A DNA stretch of 64,000 nucleotides from Methanosarcinales archaeon Met12. Lineage in GTDB: Archaea > Halobacteriota > UBA148 > JAJOKI01. This document shows, piece after piece, positions 44,916 to 54,167 of the stretch. The DNA lies in assembly GCA_002813105.2 (NCBI GenBank), contig CP017966.2, positions 1,003,437 through 1,067,436 on the forward strand. Direction: 5' to 3'. The translations under genes and the position numbers were made by a program. The notes under the pieces were generated by a model. The model had not been told where the DNA came from and did no database searches. It saw only the letters and a list, made by a program, of their open reading frames with translations. Each line of letters starts with the position of its first letter. Position 1 is the first letter of the stretch.

Positions 44916-45937
44916 TTAGATGGCACGGCCAGTATATTCCCATGGAGGCTTTCTTCCAAATAACGCGTAAAGTACTGCGCATAATCCTTTTCTGCTGTGG
45001 CTTCGCCACCAAAGAGCAGTCTCGCAAGACTTGGCCTGTTCATATGTACTACGTGTGGCTCTCCTACGATCCCGCCAAGCTTAGCTGCGACATCAATGGC
45101 ATCGTACAGATTGCCAAATCCATCGATTAGCTCCAGTTCTTTTGCATCTGCACCCAGAAATATGCGACCATCTGCGAGTTCTTTCACCTCGTTTATCGGC
45201 ATTCCCCTGCCCTCTACGATCGTGTTCACAAATCTCATGTGAACTGCCATCAGGAGGTTATCTATCAACTCTATCTCTTCATCGGTAAGATTTCTCCATG
45301 GCGCCCCCATATCCTTCATCTCACCTGACTTAAAAACGTCGTATCTTACCCCCTCTTCCTCGAAGTATGCCTCTCTATTCTCAATGACCCAGATGACGCC
45401 GATGCTCCCGGTCATCGTGTCTTCACTGGCCATGATATAATCTGCCGATGCTGAAATCCAGTAGGCTCCAGACGTCGCAATGTCTCCCATCGATATCACG
45501 ATTGGCTTTTCTGTTCGCTCCATCTCCGCCACAATCTCCTGGGCTGCTGCAGGTGTCCCACCTGGACTGTTAACTCTCAAAATGATTGCCTTGACGGATG
45601 AATCTCTCTCTGCATCACGGATGCTGTTGATGACATCCTCTGACGACGCAAAACCAAAACCGCCAGGTATGCTCCCAGATAGTATCGGTCCCTGAACGTG
45701 TATCACTGCGACCGATTCTCGCATGGTCCAGAAGTCGTCCACTCTCGTATCGATTACTCCAGTTGCAATCAATACTATCCCTGCCACGGTTGACACGAGC
45801 ACTATTGCGATCAGGATGTATCCGATCTTTTTGTTTCTATTTGATTTATCGTCTGATATTTCACTTCCGATAACCCGTGCACCATCATCACTATTATTCT
45901 TTAGTAGGTTATCAAATTCATCCAATTCTACCACCAC
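44876..45937 (-). CDS. sppA: Signal peptide peptidase SppA (S49)
   Basis: 353 residues with one membrane helix near residues 35-57. VNSPGGTPAAAQEI and GDIATSGAYWISASADYIMA hold the catalytic Ser; the Lys is expected in FKSGEMKDMG. Cleaves remnant signal peptides in the membrane. It is one base from the upstream YIP1-like gene on the same strand and its 3' end overlaps truD. Confidence 0.93.
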   Translation of the reverse strand: MVVELDEFDNLLKNNSDDGARVIGSEISDDKSNRNKKIGYILIAIVLVSTVAGIVLIATGVIDTRVDDFWTMRESVAVIHVQGPILSGSIPGGFGFASSEDVINSIRDAERDSSVKAIILRVNSPGGTPAAAQEIVAEMERTEKPIVISMGDIATSGAYWISASADYIMASEDTMTGSIGVIWVIENREAYFEEEGVRYDVFKSGEMKDMGAPWRNLTDEEIELIDNLLMAVHMRFVNTIVEGRGMPINEVKELADGRIFLGADAKELELIDGFGNLYDAIDVAAKLGGIVGEPHVVHMNRPSLARLLFGGEATAEKDYAQYFTRYLEESLHGNILAVPSNQFFMYSRNTMVA

Positions 45938-45938
45938 T

Positions 45939-46532
45939 TCACATTAGTACTGGCATAAATGCCGCCATCATGATAACTGCCCCTATCACAAACAAAATGA
46001 CAACTGCTATTATCCCTATCACCACCGTGGCAATCGCTCTTAGCTTTGAGAACCCCTCTGCTATGCTTATGGCAAAGACTGATAGAATCAAAGCCCAAAT
46101 TAAACCTATCAGAGTGATAACACCTGATAATACTGGCAATGCAATCATCACAAAAGCACTTACTGGAAGATAAACAAAATACATCGCATACGCATACCCT
46201 AAAAGCTGAAGAACTTTGTTATAACTTCCATTTCCGCCCAGCATCATAGCGATCAAGCGATATATCCCTGCTGATAACACCCACCCAATAAGACCCAAGA
46301 CCAAACTGAATACGAACAATATAGTATAATCGATACCAACTCCAAGTATTTCGAACATTGCTCGCATTTCCGGCAATAGTATAGTATGCATGCCAGAAAG
46401 GATACTTGCAATTAAAACAATTATGAATGCACTCCTAATATCTTCTTTTTTTGATATATTCTCTAATGTTTCCCATGGTGAAACAATGACTCCGCCAATT
46501 TCTTCTATTAAATCTGTCATATTATTTGTCAC
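45939..46532 (-). CDS. YIP1-family membrane protein
   Basis: 197 residues. An N-terminal soluble part (VIVSPWETLENISKKEDIR) precedes five membrane helices; LGGNGSYNKVLQLLGYAYAMYFV is the Yip1 core pattern. Function in archaea unknown. It starts an operon with sppA. Confidence 0.8.
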   Translation of the reverse strand: MTNNMTDLIEEIGGVIVSPWETLENISKKEDIRSAFIIVLIASILSGMHTILLPEMRAMFEILGVGIDYTILFVFSLVLGLIGWVLSAGIYRLIAMMLGGNGSYNKVLQLLGYAYAMYFVYLPVSAFVMIALPVLSGVITLIGLIWALILSVFAISIAEGFSKLRAIATVVIGIIAVVILFVIGAVIMMAAFMPVLM

Positions 46533-46962
46533 CTTAATGAATATTGATTATACTTTGGTTATGATAGCATATAAATAATATGCCTGATTAATGATGGTGT
46601 CTGCTGGACATGTCAGAACTTTCTTTGAGCAAAATCCAGAGGATTTTGCCGATTGACCTGCCCAGTGTTTCCGTTCGCCTGACGGCGAGCAAAACAGAAA
46701 AATTTTCTAAACATTTTTTAATCGCCCCCGCAAAAATTTTCCCCCTCAAACTCCCCCAATTTTTACCTGCCTGTATTTGTCTACTCACTGGTGAGCCGTC
46801 GCTATTAAGGTACAAGGGCTTACCCCATCCTTCCAGTGCGCTGGTAACGACAAAGAACTCCCTAAAATTTTAAATAATTCTTAATTCATACCTTTTCATT
46901 AAAAGAGCGTTTGGAATAACACTTACTCACGAAGAAAATAAAGGTACGACTTTCCTAAACAA
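46533..46962. other. 430-bp gene-poor spacer at the edge of a foreign-looking block
   Basis: No supported gene. It has palindromes GCAAAATCC-AGA-GGATTTTGC (near 46629) and TCGCC-TGAC-GGCGA (near 46674), then runs of C and A/T unlike neighbouring archaeal spacers. A 75-codon minus frame (46588-46815) has no recognisable similarity. I take it as the left border of the copA/cupredoxin segment. Confidence 0.5.
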
Positions 46963-49119
46963 TCATAATTTTATCTTTCTTAAACGTAAAGAATTAGCAA
47001 CCACTGACAATGAACTGAAAACCATGGCGCCAGCGGCAATAATGGGACCGAGCATTGTGGCCAAAATTCCAAAAGCGGCCATCGGAATCGCCACTGTGTT
47101 ATAGAAGAAAGCCCAGAAAAGATTTTGGCGAATTGTTTTAAAAGTTGCCCGGCTGAGTTTAATGGCTTGAACCAAAGAACTCAAATCGCCCCTAACCAAA
47201 GTAATTTCTCCGGCTTCAGTGGCAATATCTGTGCCAGTGCCAATGGCAATTCCCACATCGGCCTGGGTCAGGGCCGGACCGTCATTTATCCCATCGCCAG
47301 TCATTGCCACCAGTCCTTGTTTTTGCAACCGCTTAATTACTTCCACTTTTTCACCTGGCAAGACCTCGGCGATAACTTCTTTTATTCCAACCTGATTAGC
47401 AATGGCTTTAGCTGTTTTTTCGTTATCTCCTGTTAGCATAATGGTCTTAAATCCCATTTTATGAAGGGCTTGAACCGCTTCTTTGGCATCTTCTTTCAAA
47501 GTATCAGCCACGGCGATTACTCCTAAAACTTTTTTATCGTCCGAAATAAGCATGGCTGTTTTACTCTGTTCTTCTAATTCGCCTAATGTTCCATGGACAA
47601 AATAAATATCAATTTTATTTTCCTCCATTAATTTTTTTGTCCCGACCAAAATCTTTTTCCCGTTAATTTGTGCCTCAACTCCTTTGCCGAATATCGCTTT
47701 GAAATTTTCAACATCTATCAATTCAACTCCTTCATCTTCCGCTTTCCTGACGATTGCCTGACCCAAAGGATGTTCGGAATTTTTCTCAACAGAAGCTGCT
47801 AACTGAAGAAGATTTAGGATTTTGGATTTAGAATTTATTGGAATTATATCCGTGACGCTTGGTTTTCCTTTGGTAAGAGTGCCAGTTTTATCCAAGACAA
47901 TTATTTTTATTTTTCCCATCAATTCAATCGCCTCTCCCCGGCGAATGAGAATGCCTTGTCTTGCTCCCCGGCCAATTCCCACGGTTAAAGCAGTGGGCGT
48001 GGCCAATCCCAAAGCGCAGGGGCAGGCAATAATTAAAACCGTAATTGCTGCCACAATTGCCACAAACCATTGTCCGACAATCAACCAACCAACAATAGTC
48101 AACAAGGCAATAACTAAGACAATTGGCACAAAATAAGAAGTTACTTTGTCAGCAAATTCCTGAATTGGAATGCGCGATCTTTGAGCTTCTTCAACCAATC
48201 TAACAACCTGGGCTAAAAAAGTATCTTTACCGATTTTGGTTGCTTGAATTTTTAATACCCCGTATTGATTAACCGTTGCTCCGATTGTTTCATCGCCTAT
48301 TTTTTTCTCCACTGGCATTGATTCTCCTGTGGCCATTGATTCATCAACCGAAGATTGTCCTTCTATCACTTTGCCATCGGTGGGAATTTTCTCGCCGGGC
48401 CTGATAATCATAATATCCCCTACTTTGACTTCTTCAATTAACACTTCTTTTTCTTGACCGTCTACTAAAATCCGGGCGGTTTTGGACTCTAATTTCAAGA
48501 GTTCACGCAAGGCCTCTGAGGTTTTGCCTCGAGCCCTAACTTCCAAATATCGTCCCAAGAGATGAAATGCCATAATAAAAGCCGCTATTTCAAAAAAGAC
48601 CGGTAGTTTCACAAAAAAACTAGCTATTCCAAAAAAGAAAGCGGCTGAAGTGCCCAGAGAAATCAAGACGTCCATATTGGCATAGAGTCGCTTTACTGCC
48701 TGAAAAGCTGAAATATGAGTTTTCCATCCTAAAATATAGACCACGATAAAAGATAAAATGGTTTCTACCCAGAGTTGGCCAAAAAACATCCTATCTAAAT
48801 ACATCAAAACCATTGTAAACATTAAAGGAACGCTCAAAATCAGAGCCAAGATTGCCCTGGTTTTTGCCTGCTCTATAATCTTCCTCTCTGTTTCTTCCTC
48901 TTCGCTCGTTTCTTGAACTACTTTATATCCGGTCTGCTCAACAATTTTTTTTAAGTCCTGCTCCAAAACAGCTTCTTCGCTTTCAACAAACATTTGCTCA
49001 GTGGCAAAATTCACGTTTACCGAATAAACGCCCGGATGTTTCTTAATCTGGGCTTCAATATTCCTGGCACAGGAAGCGCAATGCATGCCCTTAATTTTAA
49101 TAGTAAATTTCTTAGTCAT
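46963..49119 (-). CDS. copA: Cu(+)-exporting P1B-type ATPase
   Basis: 718 residues. N-terminal metal-binding domain with [10 protein letters not shown] (CxxC), eight membrane helices, the transport motif [11 protein letters not shown], phosphorylation motif [18 protein letters not shown] (HP motif) and [12 protein letters not shown]. It exports monovalent copper. Codon choice (many AAA, TTT, AAT) and the style of flanking spacers differ from the surrounding archaeal genes, and the sequence looks bacterial; lateral acquisition is likely. A cupredoxin gene lies 66 bp upstream of its start, on the same strand. Confidence 0.96.
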   Translation of the reverse strand: MTKKFTIKIKGMHCASCARNIEAQIKKHPGVYSVNVNFATEQMFVESEEAVLEQDLKKIVEQTGYKVVQETSEEEETERKIIEQAKTRAILALILSVPLMFTMVLMYLDRMFFGQLWVETILSFIVVYILGWKTHISAFQAVKRLYANMDVLISLGTSAAFFFGIASFFVKLPVFFEIAAFIMAFHLLGRYLEVRARGKTSEALRELLKLESKTARILVDGQEKEVLIEEVKVGDIMIIRPGEKIPTDGKVIEGQSSVDESMATGESMPVEKKIGDETIGATVNQYGVLKIQATKIGKDTFLAQVVRLVEEAQRSRIPIQEFADKVTSYFVPIVLVIALLTIVGWLIVGQWFVAIVAAITVLIIACPCALGLATPTALTVGIGRGARQGILIRRGEAIELMGKIKIIVLDKTGTLTKGKPSVTDIIPINSKSKILNLLQLAASVEKNSEHPLGQAIVRKAEDEGVELIDVENFKAIFGKGVEAQINGKKILVGTKKLMEENKIDIYFVHGTLGELEEQSKTAMLISDDKKVLGVIAVADTLKEDAKEAVQALHKMGFKTIMLTGDNEKTAKAIANQVGIKEVIAEVLPGEKVEVIKRLQKQGLVAMTGDGINDGPALTQADVGIAIGTGTDIATEAGEITLVRGDLSSLVQAIKLSRATFKTIRQNLFWAFFYNTVAIPMAAFGILATMLGPIIAAGAMVFSSLSVVANSLRLRKIKL

Positions 49120-49226
49120 TGTTTAGTTTTTTTAACAACCTAATAATCCTTTAGTATCTTTCGCTGATGCCTAAAAACACATTTTTATTCTACGGTAATC
49201 GTGCCAACTTGTCCGGCTTCCCGATG

Positions 49227-49565
49227 TCAGGGAATAGCGCAATAAAATTGAAAGGTCCCTGTCTTCGTTGGAACAAACTCTACCACGGGAGAAGAACCTC
49301 GCAATGGAACATCCACCCCAAGCTCATCAATAGTGAAGGTGTGAATACCGACATTGGTGAAAGAAATTCTTACGGATTCTCCTTTCTTAACGGTTATGCT
49401 ATTTGGATTAAAGAAGAAATTACCGGATGCCATCTCAATTTCTTTTACAGGCGCGGTTTGGATCTCTTGGGGAGGCGTGGGGACTACAGTTTCCCGTTGC
49501 AAAATTAAATATCCTCCGATAATTATCGCTAAAATAATAAATCCAATTGTAATTTTTTTGTTCAT
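49227..49565 (-). CDS. Cupredoxin-like copper protein with in-frame TGA in its metal loop
   Basis: 112 residues to the TGA at 49227. An N-terminal anchor (IGFIILAIIIGGYLIL) precedes a plastocyanin-like fold: GNFFFNPNSITVKKGESVRISFTN, NVGIHTF with the first His ligand, and FQFYCAIP with the Cys ligand. Beyond the TGA the same frame reads HREAGQVGTITVE and stops at 49185. Relatives have the loop CxxPGH, so TGA sits where Gly (GGA) is expected and the second His ligand is lost without read-through. Either a nonsense mutation or a recoded donor gene. Belongs with copA. Confidence 0.75.
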   Translation of the reverse strand: MNKKITIGFIILAIIIGGYLILQRETVVPTPPQEIQTAPVKEIEMASGNFFFNPNSITVKKGESVRISFTNVGIHTFTIDELGVDVPLRGSSPVVEFVPTKTGTFQFYCAIP

Positions 49566-49674
49566 ACTTCTTTTCCTATTATTTTATATTACCAGCCTTT
49601 CGTTTTCGTTATTGCGCAGCCAGCGCCGCTTCCCAGGATGCACTTTTCTGACATCCACGCCTAATTCTTTTTGA

Positions 49675-49748
49675 TGGGCCCGGCCGGATTCGAACCGGCG
49701 ACCTCCGCCATGTGAGGGCGACGTCATAACCAACTAGACCACGGACCC
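49675..49748 (-). tRNA. tRNA-Val (anticodon CAC)
   Basis: 74 nt. Acceptor GGGTCCG with CGGGCCC (one T-G wobble), anticodon stem TCGCC/GGCGG (one loosened end) around CTCACAT giving CAC, T-arm GCCGG-TTCGAAT-CCGGC. Discriminator A; CCA not encoded. Lies downstream of tRNA-Ser and the SRP RNA on the same strand. The copA block begins right after its 3' end. Confidence 0.94.
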
Positions 49749-49779
49749 CCTTAACTTTTATTTAAAGTTTGACGCCGAG

Positions 49780-49966
49780 CAACCTGCAAACAGGTTGATC
49801 ATTTGACCTGTTTTCGCTCCGCTTCAACAGGTCGCGCCGTTTCAACCTGCAAACCAACCTGCAAACAGGTTGATCATTTGACCTGTTTTCGCTCCGCTTC
49901 AACAGGTCGCGCCGTTCCAACCTGCAAACCAACCTTCAAAAAGGTTGATCATTTGACCTATCTCGC
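49780..49966. repeat. 75-bp tandem repeat, 2.5 copies, between tRNA-Ser and tRNA-Val
   Basis: Copies start at 49780, 49855 and 49930 (third partial and diverged). Each holds the hairpin CAACCTG-CAAA-CAGGTTG and a second inverted repeat GACCTGTT ... AACAGGTC. The units are contiguous, without unique spacers, so this is not a CRISPR. If the SRP RNA, tRNA-Ser and tRNA-Val are co-transcribed the repeats lie in the precursor. Confidence 0.8.
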
Positions 49967-49995
49967 TTCGCTCAATACGCTGTATTGCATTGCGA

Positions 49996-50080
49996 CGCCG
50001 AGGGAGGGATTTGAACCCTCGAGTCCCAAAGGGACACAGGTTTAGCAAACCTGCGCCATACCAGACTAGGCGACCTCGAC
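49996..50080 (-). tRNA. tRNA-Ser (anticodon GCT)
   Basis: 85 nt, class II. Acceptor GTCGAGG with CCTCGGC, anticodon stem CAGGT/ACCTG enclosing TTGCTAA (GCT), long variable arm TGTCCCTTTGGGACTC, T-arm GAGGG-TTCAAAT-CCCTC. Discriminator G. It follows the SRP RNA by four bases, the order known from several methanogens. Confidence 0.95.
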
Positions 50081-50084
50081 CGAA

Positions 50085-50397
50085 GGCGGGCACGCTATCG
50101 GTCGCCATTTCGCATATATCCCAATGGTCCAAAAACTCGCCTCTATCCCGCATCCCTATGAGCGACAGTCATTTATGGTAGGTCTGCTCCCTTCCGGATC
50201 TAAACCGGTGCCCATAACCAAGAAGAGGGGCAATCTCTCCAGTTAGCCCCTGCGTCAAAGCTGTCCCCACAGGACGAGATTTCACCGTAAAATTTTTGGG
50301 TTGGAATATATTTGAAATATCTTCCTCAAGCTTCGCCTCATCGCATATCGACGGTTTCGAGTGACAGGCGACGCCGAACCGCCCAGGCTAGCCCGCC
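50085..50397 (-). ncRNA. ffs: Signal recognition particle 7S RNA
   Basis: 313 nt on the minus strand. Ends pair (GGCGGGC 50391-50397 with GCCCGCC 50085-50091). The 5' domain has GGCTAGCCTGGGCGGTTCGG and CGAAACCG, typical of archaeal 7S RNA, and the SRP54-binding helix 8 has CCGGAAGGGAGCAG near 50190. TTATAATA upstream of 50397 is a promoter candidate. Works with SRP19/SRP54 in targeting membrane and secreted proteins. Confidence 0.93.
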
Positions 50398-50461
50398 AAA
50401 GGTATTATAAGAAGCAAATGGCAATAAACTTATCGCACTGTACGTATATTGAGTTAACATC

Positions 50462-50701
50462 ATGACAGAAGAATTGGTTGGATATATATCGGGCAACAGG
50501 AAAAGAGAACAAATAATACAGGCGCTCTCTAACGGCGCTCTCGAAATGAGTAAAATCGCCAAGATGGCGCGTATGCCAAAGAGATTGGCCATAAAACTCT
50601 TAGAGGACCTCGAGAGAAAAGAGTTGGTCAAAGCGGATGGAGAAACGTATTCATTGACCGAAACTGGTATTGAGATAGAGAACAGAATCCGTGGCATGTG
50701 A
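50462..50701 (+). CDS. Small winged-helix DNA-binding protein
   Basis: 79 residues: NRKREQIIQALSNGALEMSKIAKMARMPKRLAIKLLEDLERKELV is a helix-turn-helix with wing, and YSLTETGIEIENRIR a last helix. Common small archaeal regulator type; targets unknown. It diverges from the SRP RNA across about 65 bp and precedes tRNA-Pro by 8 bp. Confidence 0.75.
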   Translation: MTEELVGYISGNRKREQIIQALSNGALEMSKIAKMARMPKRLAIKLLEDLERKELVKADGETYSLTETGIEIENRIRGM

Positions 50702-50709
50702 GGAATTAA

Positions 50710-50783
50710 GGGGCTGTAGGGTAGCCTGGTTATCCTAGGGGACTGGGGGTCCTCTGACTGGAGTTCAAATCTCCGCAGCCCCA
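50710..50783 (+). tRNA. tRNA-Pro (anticodon GGG)
   Basis: 74 nt. Acceptor GGGGCTG/CAGCCCC, anticodon stem GGGGA/TCCTC with loop CTGGGGG (anticodon GGG), T-arm TGGAG-TTCAAAT-CTCC. Discriminator A. Nine bp before the 3' end of the convergent thrS. Confidence 0.93.
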
Positions 50784-50792
50784 TCGTGCTGT

Positions 50793-52646
50793 TCATCCAC
50801 TAAACTTTGGCCTTGAGGATAAATTTCTTGGTTGTGAGAGCGGTCTGCTTGGCATTCCAGTGGTCCTGTCCACTACAAGTTTAATCAACTGATCAATGTC
50901 CAGCTCTTTTTTGACACTTCCCCTGATATTGACGCTTAGTTTCTCTCTTTTCATCTCCTCGTCACCGATTACCACCACATACGGTATCCATTCTCTGCCT
51001 GCATCTCTTATCTTTTTGCTCACTGTCTCATCTCTTTCATCGATATCGACCCTGATCTGGTGGTTCTCCAGTTGCCCTGCAACAGTCTCGGCATACTTGA
51101 TATGGCGGTCTGCGATGGAGATCAGCCTGACCTGCGTCGGAGATAGCCAGAGTGGTAGCTCAGATGTGATGCCTTGCTGTGAATCCACATGGGCCTTTTC
51201 AAGCAATGCATATATGCATCGCTCTATGGCGCCGCTGGTGGAACAATGTAAGATAATCGGCCTCTTCTCTTCGTTATCGGAATCGATGAACTTGATATCA
51301 TATCGCTCTGCATTTTCCACGTCCATCTGTACAGTCGATAATGCACTGGCTTTGTCCATTGCGTCGACGAAGTTAAATTCGAACTTGAGTACGAAATAGA
51401 AGAAGCGCCTATCCCACATCTCGATCAACACGGGCTTGTCCACGATTTTGACCAATCTGCTGATGAATTTTTTATTCGATTCATAAAACTCTCTGGTGAG
51501 TCTGATGGCGACGTCGTAGTCGTCCAGACCCAGTCCAATGCCATTCAAAACATCCATGCACGTTTGATATTGTTTCTCAAACTCGCTAATGGCCTGACCC
51601 ATGTCACGGCAAAGCGTATGCATGTCAGGCATCGTGAATGTGCGCAGCCTGCGCAAGCCGACCAGTTCGCCACTCTGTTCGCGTCTGAAGCTATATCTTG
51701 TCAATTCGAACATCTTCAAAGGCAGATTTCTGTACGAAATCGTCATGTCACGATTCATCAGGAATTGACCGAAACACGCCGAGAACCTCATGAACAATCG
51801 CCTTTTATCCGACTCTATCGAATATTGACGCGCAGGAAAACGGTCAAGGTATTCCTTCAACGTTGGATGTTCCATATCGTACATCAGCGGAGTCTCAACT
51901 TCCATGGCGCCGTAATCGATGGCTCTGGCAAGCACGTAATTTTCTAACAGGCTTTTCATAAGGCGCCCTTTTGGATAGAATCGCATGTTGCCAGGGTCAG
52001 ATGCGGGTTCATAATCCGCTAACTCCATGCGTTGCATCAATTCCACATGCGGTGGCACTCGATCCACTGCCCTGCTCTTGGAAATCTCGTAATCCACGAG
52101 TTTCTTGAGTTTTTGATGTCTGGAGAAGTCAAATTCATCCGGATCGACCAGCGTACCATCGGTGGTCAATATATGCCAGTGTGATTCTATCTTTCTTTCT
52201 GCTTTAAGTGCCTCTGAAACCTGTTCCGTTGGCCTGATAGTCCTCGAGAGTTCTGAAAGAGGGTGCCCCTTGCAGCTGATCTTAAATGCCTTATACCAAC
52301 CAAATGGGGCTCGTGCAACGTCAAAATGTGGCTTTAGCAAAGTCTCGACATCGTTAAGAACACCAAGCGCAGTTTGCGGCGATGCAAGGTCAGAGCTGAG
52401 ATGGGCATAGGGATATACCATAACTTTCTTGACACCCAACTGGGCAGCGACCTTTTTGATTTCGTCTGATGCCTGACCTGCAACTCCAGCAGGGTCTGCT
52501 TTATCCACACTTTCCACCGCGATAAACGCCGTGAGAACCTCTTCCATCTTCCCCCTCTTGAACGACTCGTCAATTTTCTCGGCGACTGGAGTGCTCTTTG
52601 TTACCTCATACTCGATATAATCCGAATGGATAAGCAACAACTGCAT
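50793..52646 (-). CDS. thrS: Threonyl-tRNA synthetase (archaeal type)
   Basis: 617 residues. The N-terminal ~140 residues ([32 protein letters not shown]) form the archaeal D-aminoacyl-deacylase-like editing domain, unlike bacterial ThrRS. The class II core has [15 protein letters not shown] and [28 protein letters not shown] (motif 2); [20 protein letters not shown] is motif 3. The C-terminal anticodon domain has [19 protein letters not shown]. Complete. Confidence 0.96.
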   Translation of the reverse strand: MQLLLIHSDYIEYEVTKSTPVAEKIDESFKRGKMEEVLTAFIAVESVDKADPAGVAGQASDEIKKVAAQLGVKKVMVYPYAHLSSDLASPQTALGVLNDVETLLKPHFDVARAPFGWYKAFKISCKGHPLSELSRTIRPTEQVSEALKAERKIESHWHILTTDGTLVDPDEFDFSRHQKLKKLVDYEISKSRAVDRVPPHVELMQRMELADYEPASDPGNMRFYPKGRLMKSLLENYVLARAIDYGAMEVETPLMYDMEHPTLKEYLDRFPARQYSIESDKRRLFMRFSACFGQFLMNRDMTISYRNLPLKMFELTRYSFRREQSGELVGLRRLRTFTMPDMHTLCRDMGQAISEFEKQYQTCMDVLNGIGLGLDDYDVAIRLTREFYESNKKFISRLVKIVDKPVLIEMWDRRFFYFVLKFEFNFVDAMDKASALSTVQMDVENAERYDIKFIDSDNEEKRPIILHCSTSGAIERCIYALLEKAHVDSQQGITSELPLWLSPTQVRLISIADRHIKYAETVAGQLENHQIRVDIDERDETVSKKIRDAGREWIPYVVVIGDEEMKREKLSVNIRGSVKKELDIDQLIKLVVDRTTGMPSRPLSQPRNLSSRPKFSG

Positions 52647-52697
52647 GGTTTCACCTACTCCTGCTAAACTATGTTTTCATATTCTTAACTTTATTCA

Positions 52698-52904
52698 TTA
52701 AATCCGACGGCATATTTGATATATGCGGTAAATGCCGCCTGCAAATCCCAGAAAAATACCAAATGCCAAGCATATCGCAAACCATTTATCGCCAAGCGAT
52801 TTTCCGATGAAATAACCGATCAGTGCGCCAGCTATCACAGAAAATGCCAGTTCACCTCCAATCGATACCATCTTCAACGCTATGGGAATCTCATCTTTTG
52901 CCAT
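52698..52904 (-). CDS. AtpZ/AtpI-like small membrane protein
   Basis: 68 residues with two membrane helices: GGELAFSVIAGALIGYFIGKSLG and FAICLAFGIFLGFAGGIYRIY. The GALIGYFIGKSLGDKW pattern is that of the AtpZ/AtpI (DUF3344-like putative F0F1 assembly/ion channel) family. No ATP synthase genes nearby. Diverges from the phosphoesterase gene. Confidence 0.7.
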   Translation of the reverse strand: MAKDEIPIALKMVSIGGELAFSVIAGALIGYFIGKSLGDKWFAICLAFGIFLGFAGGIYRIYQICRRI

Positions 52905-52953
52905 GATTACATAATCATTAGCGTAGTAGATTTATATAGGCGTATGCAATATA

Positions 52954-53610
52954 ATGTTTACATCTGTGAAACTATTGGCCATCTCGGATACACATGGAGA
53001 TTTTTCGAAGATTTCGTCCATCTTAGGGCGTGCCGGTAAAGTAGATGCGATTCTCGTGGCAGGGGACATAACCAATTTTGGGCCCAAGGAAAAAGCCAAG
53101 GAGCTCTTTGATATCATGGGAAATGACCAGCCTGTAATGGCAATTCCAGGAAACTGTGACCCAAAAGGTGTGCTCGACGTTATAGAGAAATCAGGTGCAG
53201 TAAGTATACATAATTCATCTTTCAAATTTGGTGATACAACGTTCATCGGACTGGGAGGCTCGAACCCAACGCCGTTCAGTACACCGTTTGAGATGTCTGA
53301 AGACGAAATTCGAGGCATGTTGAGGAGACTATTACCACCATCACAGCGCGACGGAAGGGTCGTATTGGTATCCCATGCACCACCAAAGAATTCGCTGGAT
53401 GCCATACACGGAGCTCATGTTGGAAGTGAAGCTATACGGGAAATATTAAGCCAAGTCGATCTGGTCGTCTGCGGACATATACATGAAGCACGTGGAGTTG
53501 TCAGGTCTGGAAACACGACAATCATGAACCCAGGACAAGCGTCCAGAGGACTGGCAGCGGTCGTTGACATTGGTGCGGAAATCGAGGTCGCCTTCATCGA
53601 CGGAGAATGA
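52954..53610 (+). CDS. Calcineurin-like metallophosphoesterase (YfcE/MJ0936 type)
   Basis: 218 residues. Metal motifs SDTHGD, VAGDITNF, PGNCDP, VSHAPP and GHIHEA follow in the usual order. Two-metal phosphodiesterase of unknown natural substrate. It overlaps the convergent CYTH gene by 17 bases. Confidence 0.9.
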   Translation: MFTSVKLLAISDTHGDFSKISSILGRAGKVDAILVAGDITNFGPKEKAKELFDIMGNDQPVMAIPGNCDPKGVLDVIEKSGAVSIHNSSFKFGDTTFIGLGGSNPTPFSTPFEMSEDEIRGMLRRLLPPSQRDGRVVLVSHAPPKNSLDAIHGAHVGSEAIREILSQVDLVVCGHIHEARGVVRSGNTTIMNPGQASRGLAAVVDIGAEIEVAFIDGE

Positions 53611-54115
53611 GTTCGAGATACGACTCGCGTATCGTATTTTCTTTCTTCAATCCCAGCCTATTCAGCATTTCGAATACTCTGCCAAGGGCAGACCGATAAT
53701 CCGCGCCGGACATGGACTCTATCTCGATGAACATGCCAAGGTCACACACGTCATCAATCGAAATAATCAAATCGTTTAATCGATATGTTTCCCGCACCTT
53801 GACGACCGTCGCAACCTCCTTGAAGTCAAGTGCTTTAAGCATCGCAGTCGCCTGATCTGCGTCTCCAAATGATATACAGATTTCCTCGCGCGTCTTGCTG
53901 AGCGAATCCAGTTTCGGGCCCTTATACGTCAGAGTGACGTCTTCTCCAACCCGAATGCGCAACGCCTCATCTGTCTTTGCGAAATCGCGATGGGGCGCAT
54001 TGTAATATATATCGACCTGTTTCGCTTTTGATAGAAAGGTCGCGCCAAATCCTGTCAACCTGCGTCGAATTTCATCAGGGTCATCTATGGGTGATTTGAT
54101 TTCTACTTCTATCAT
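53594..54115 (-). CDS. CYTH-domain protein (class IV adenylyl cyclase CyaB-like)
   Basis: 173 residues. MIEVEIKSPIDD (ExExK signature), RIRVGEDVTLTYKGPK and FIEIESMSG give the CYTH tunnel fold. Members are adenylyl cyclases or triphosphatases; archaeal ones are unassigned, tripolyphosphate hydrolysis being common. Convergent overlap with the phosphoesterase gene and 52 bp divergent from the FKBP gene. Confidence 0.85.
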   Translation of the reverse strand: MIEVEIKSPIDDPDEIRRRLTGFGATFLSKAKQVDIYYNAPHRDFAKTDEALRIRVGEDVTLTYKGPKLDSLSKTREEICISFGDADQATAMLKALDFKEVATVVKVRETYRLNDLIISIDDVCDLGMFIEIESMSGADYRSALGRVFEMLNRLGLKKENTIRESYLELILRR

Positions 54116-54167
54116 ATGTTTAATGAGATGAACTTTTTTATATTAAGTAGTTGCTTAAGGTTATACT

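Noticed and set aside
46588..46815. Small gene in the spacer before copA
   Set aside because: Composition is odd, there is no homology or ribosome site, and palindromes cross it.
46963..49119. Alternative genetic code across the copA block
   Set aside because: copA has no internal TGA in 718 codons and uses ordinary glycine codons, so a TGA-glycine donor is not supported by this gene.
49780..49966. Possible CRISPR array
   Set aside because: Repeat units are contiguous 75-bp copies with no variable spacers, and no cas gene is near.
49771..50004. Duplicated 3' end of tRNA-Ser (GACGCCGAG) as an att site
   Set aside because: Only nine bases match and nothing element-like lies between apart from tandem repeats.
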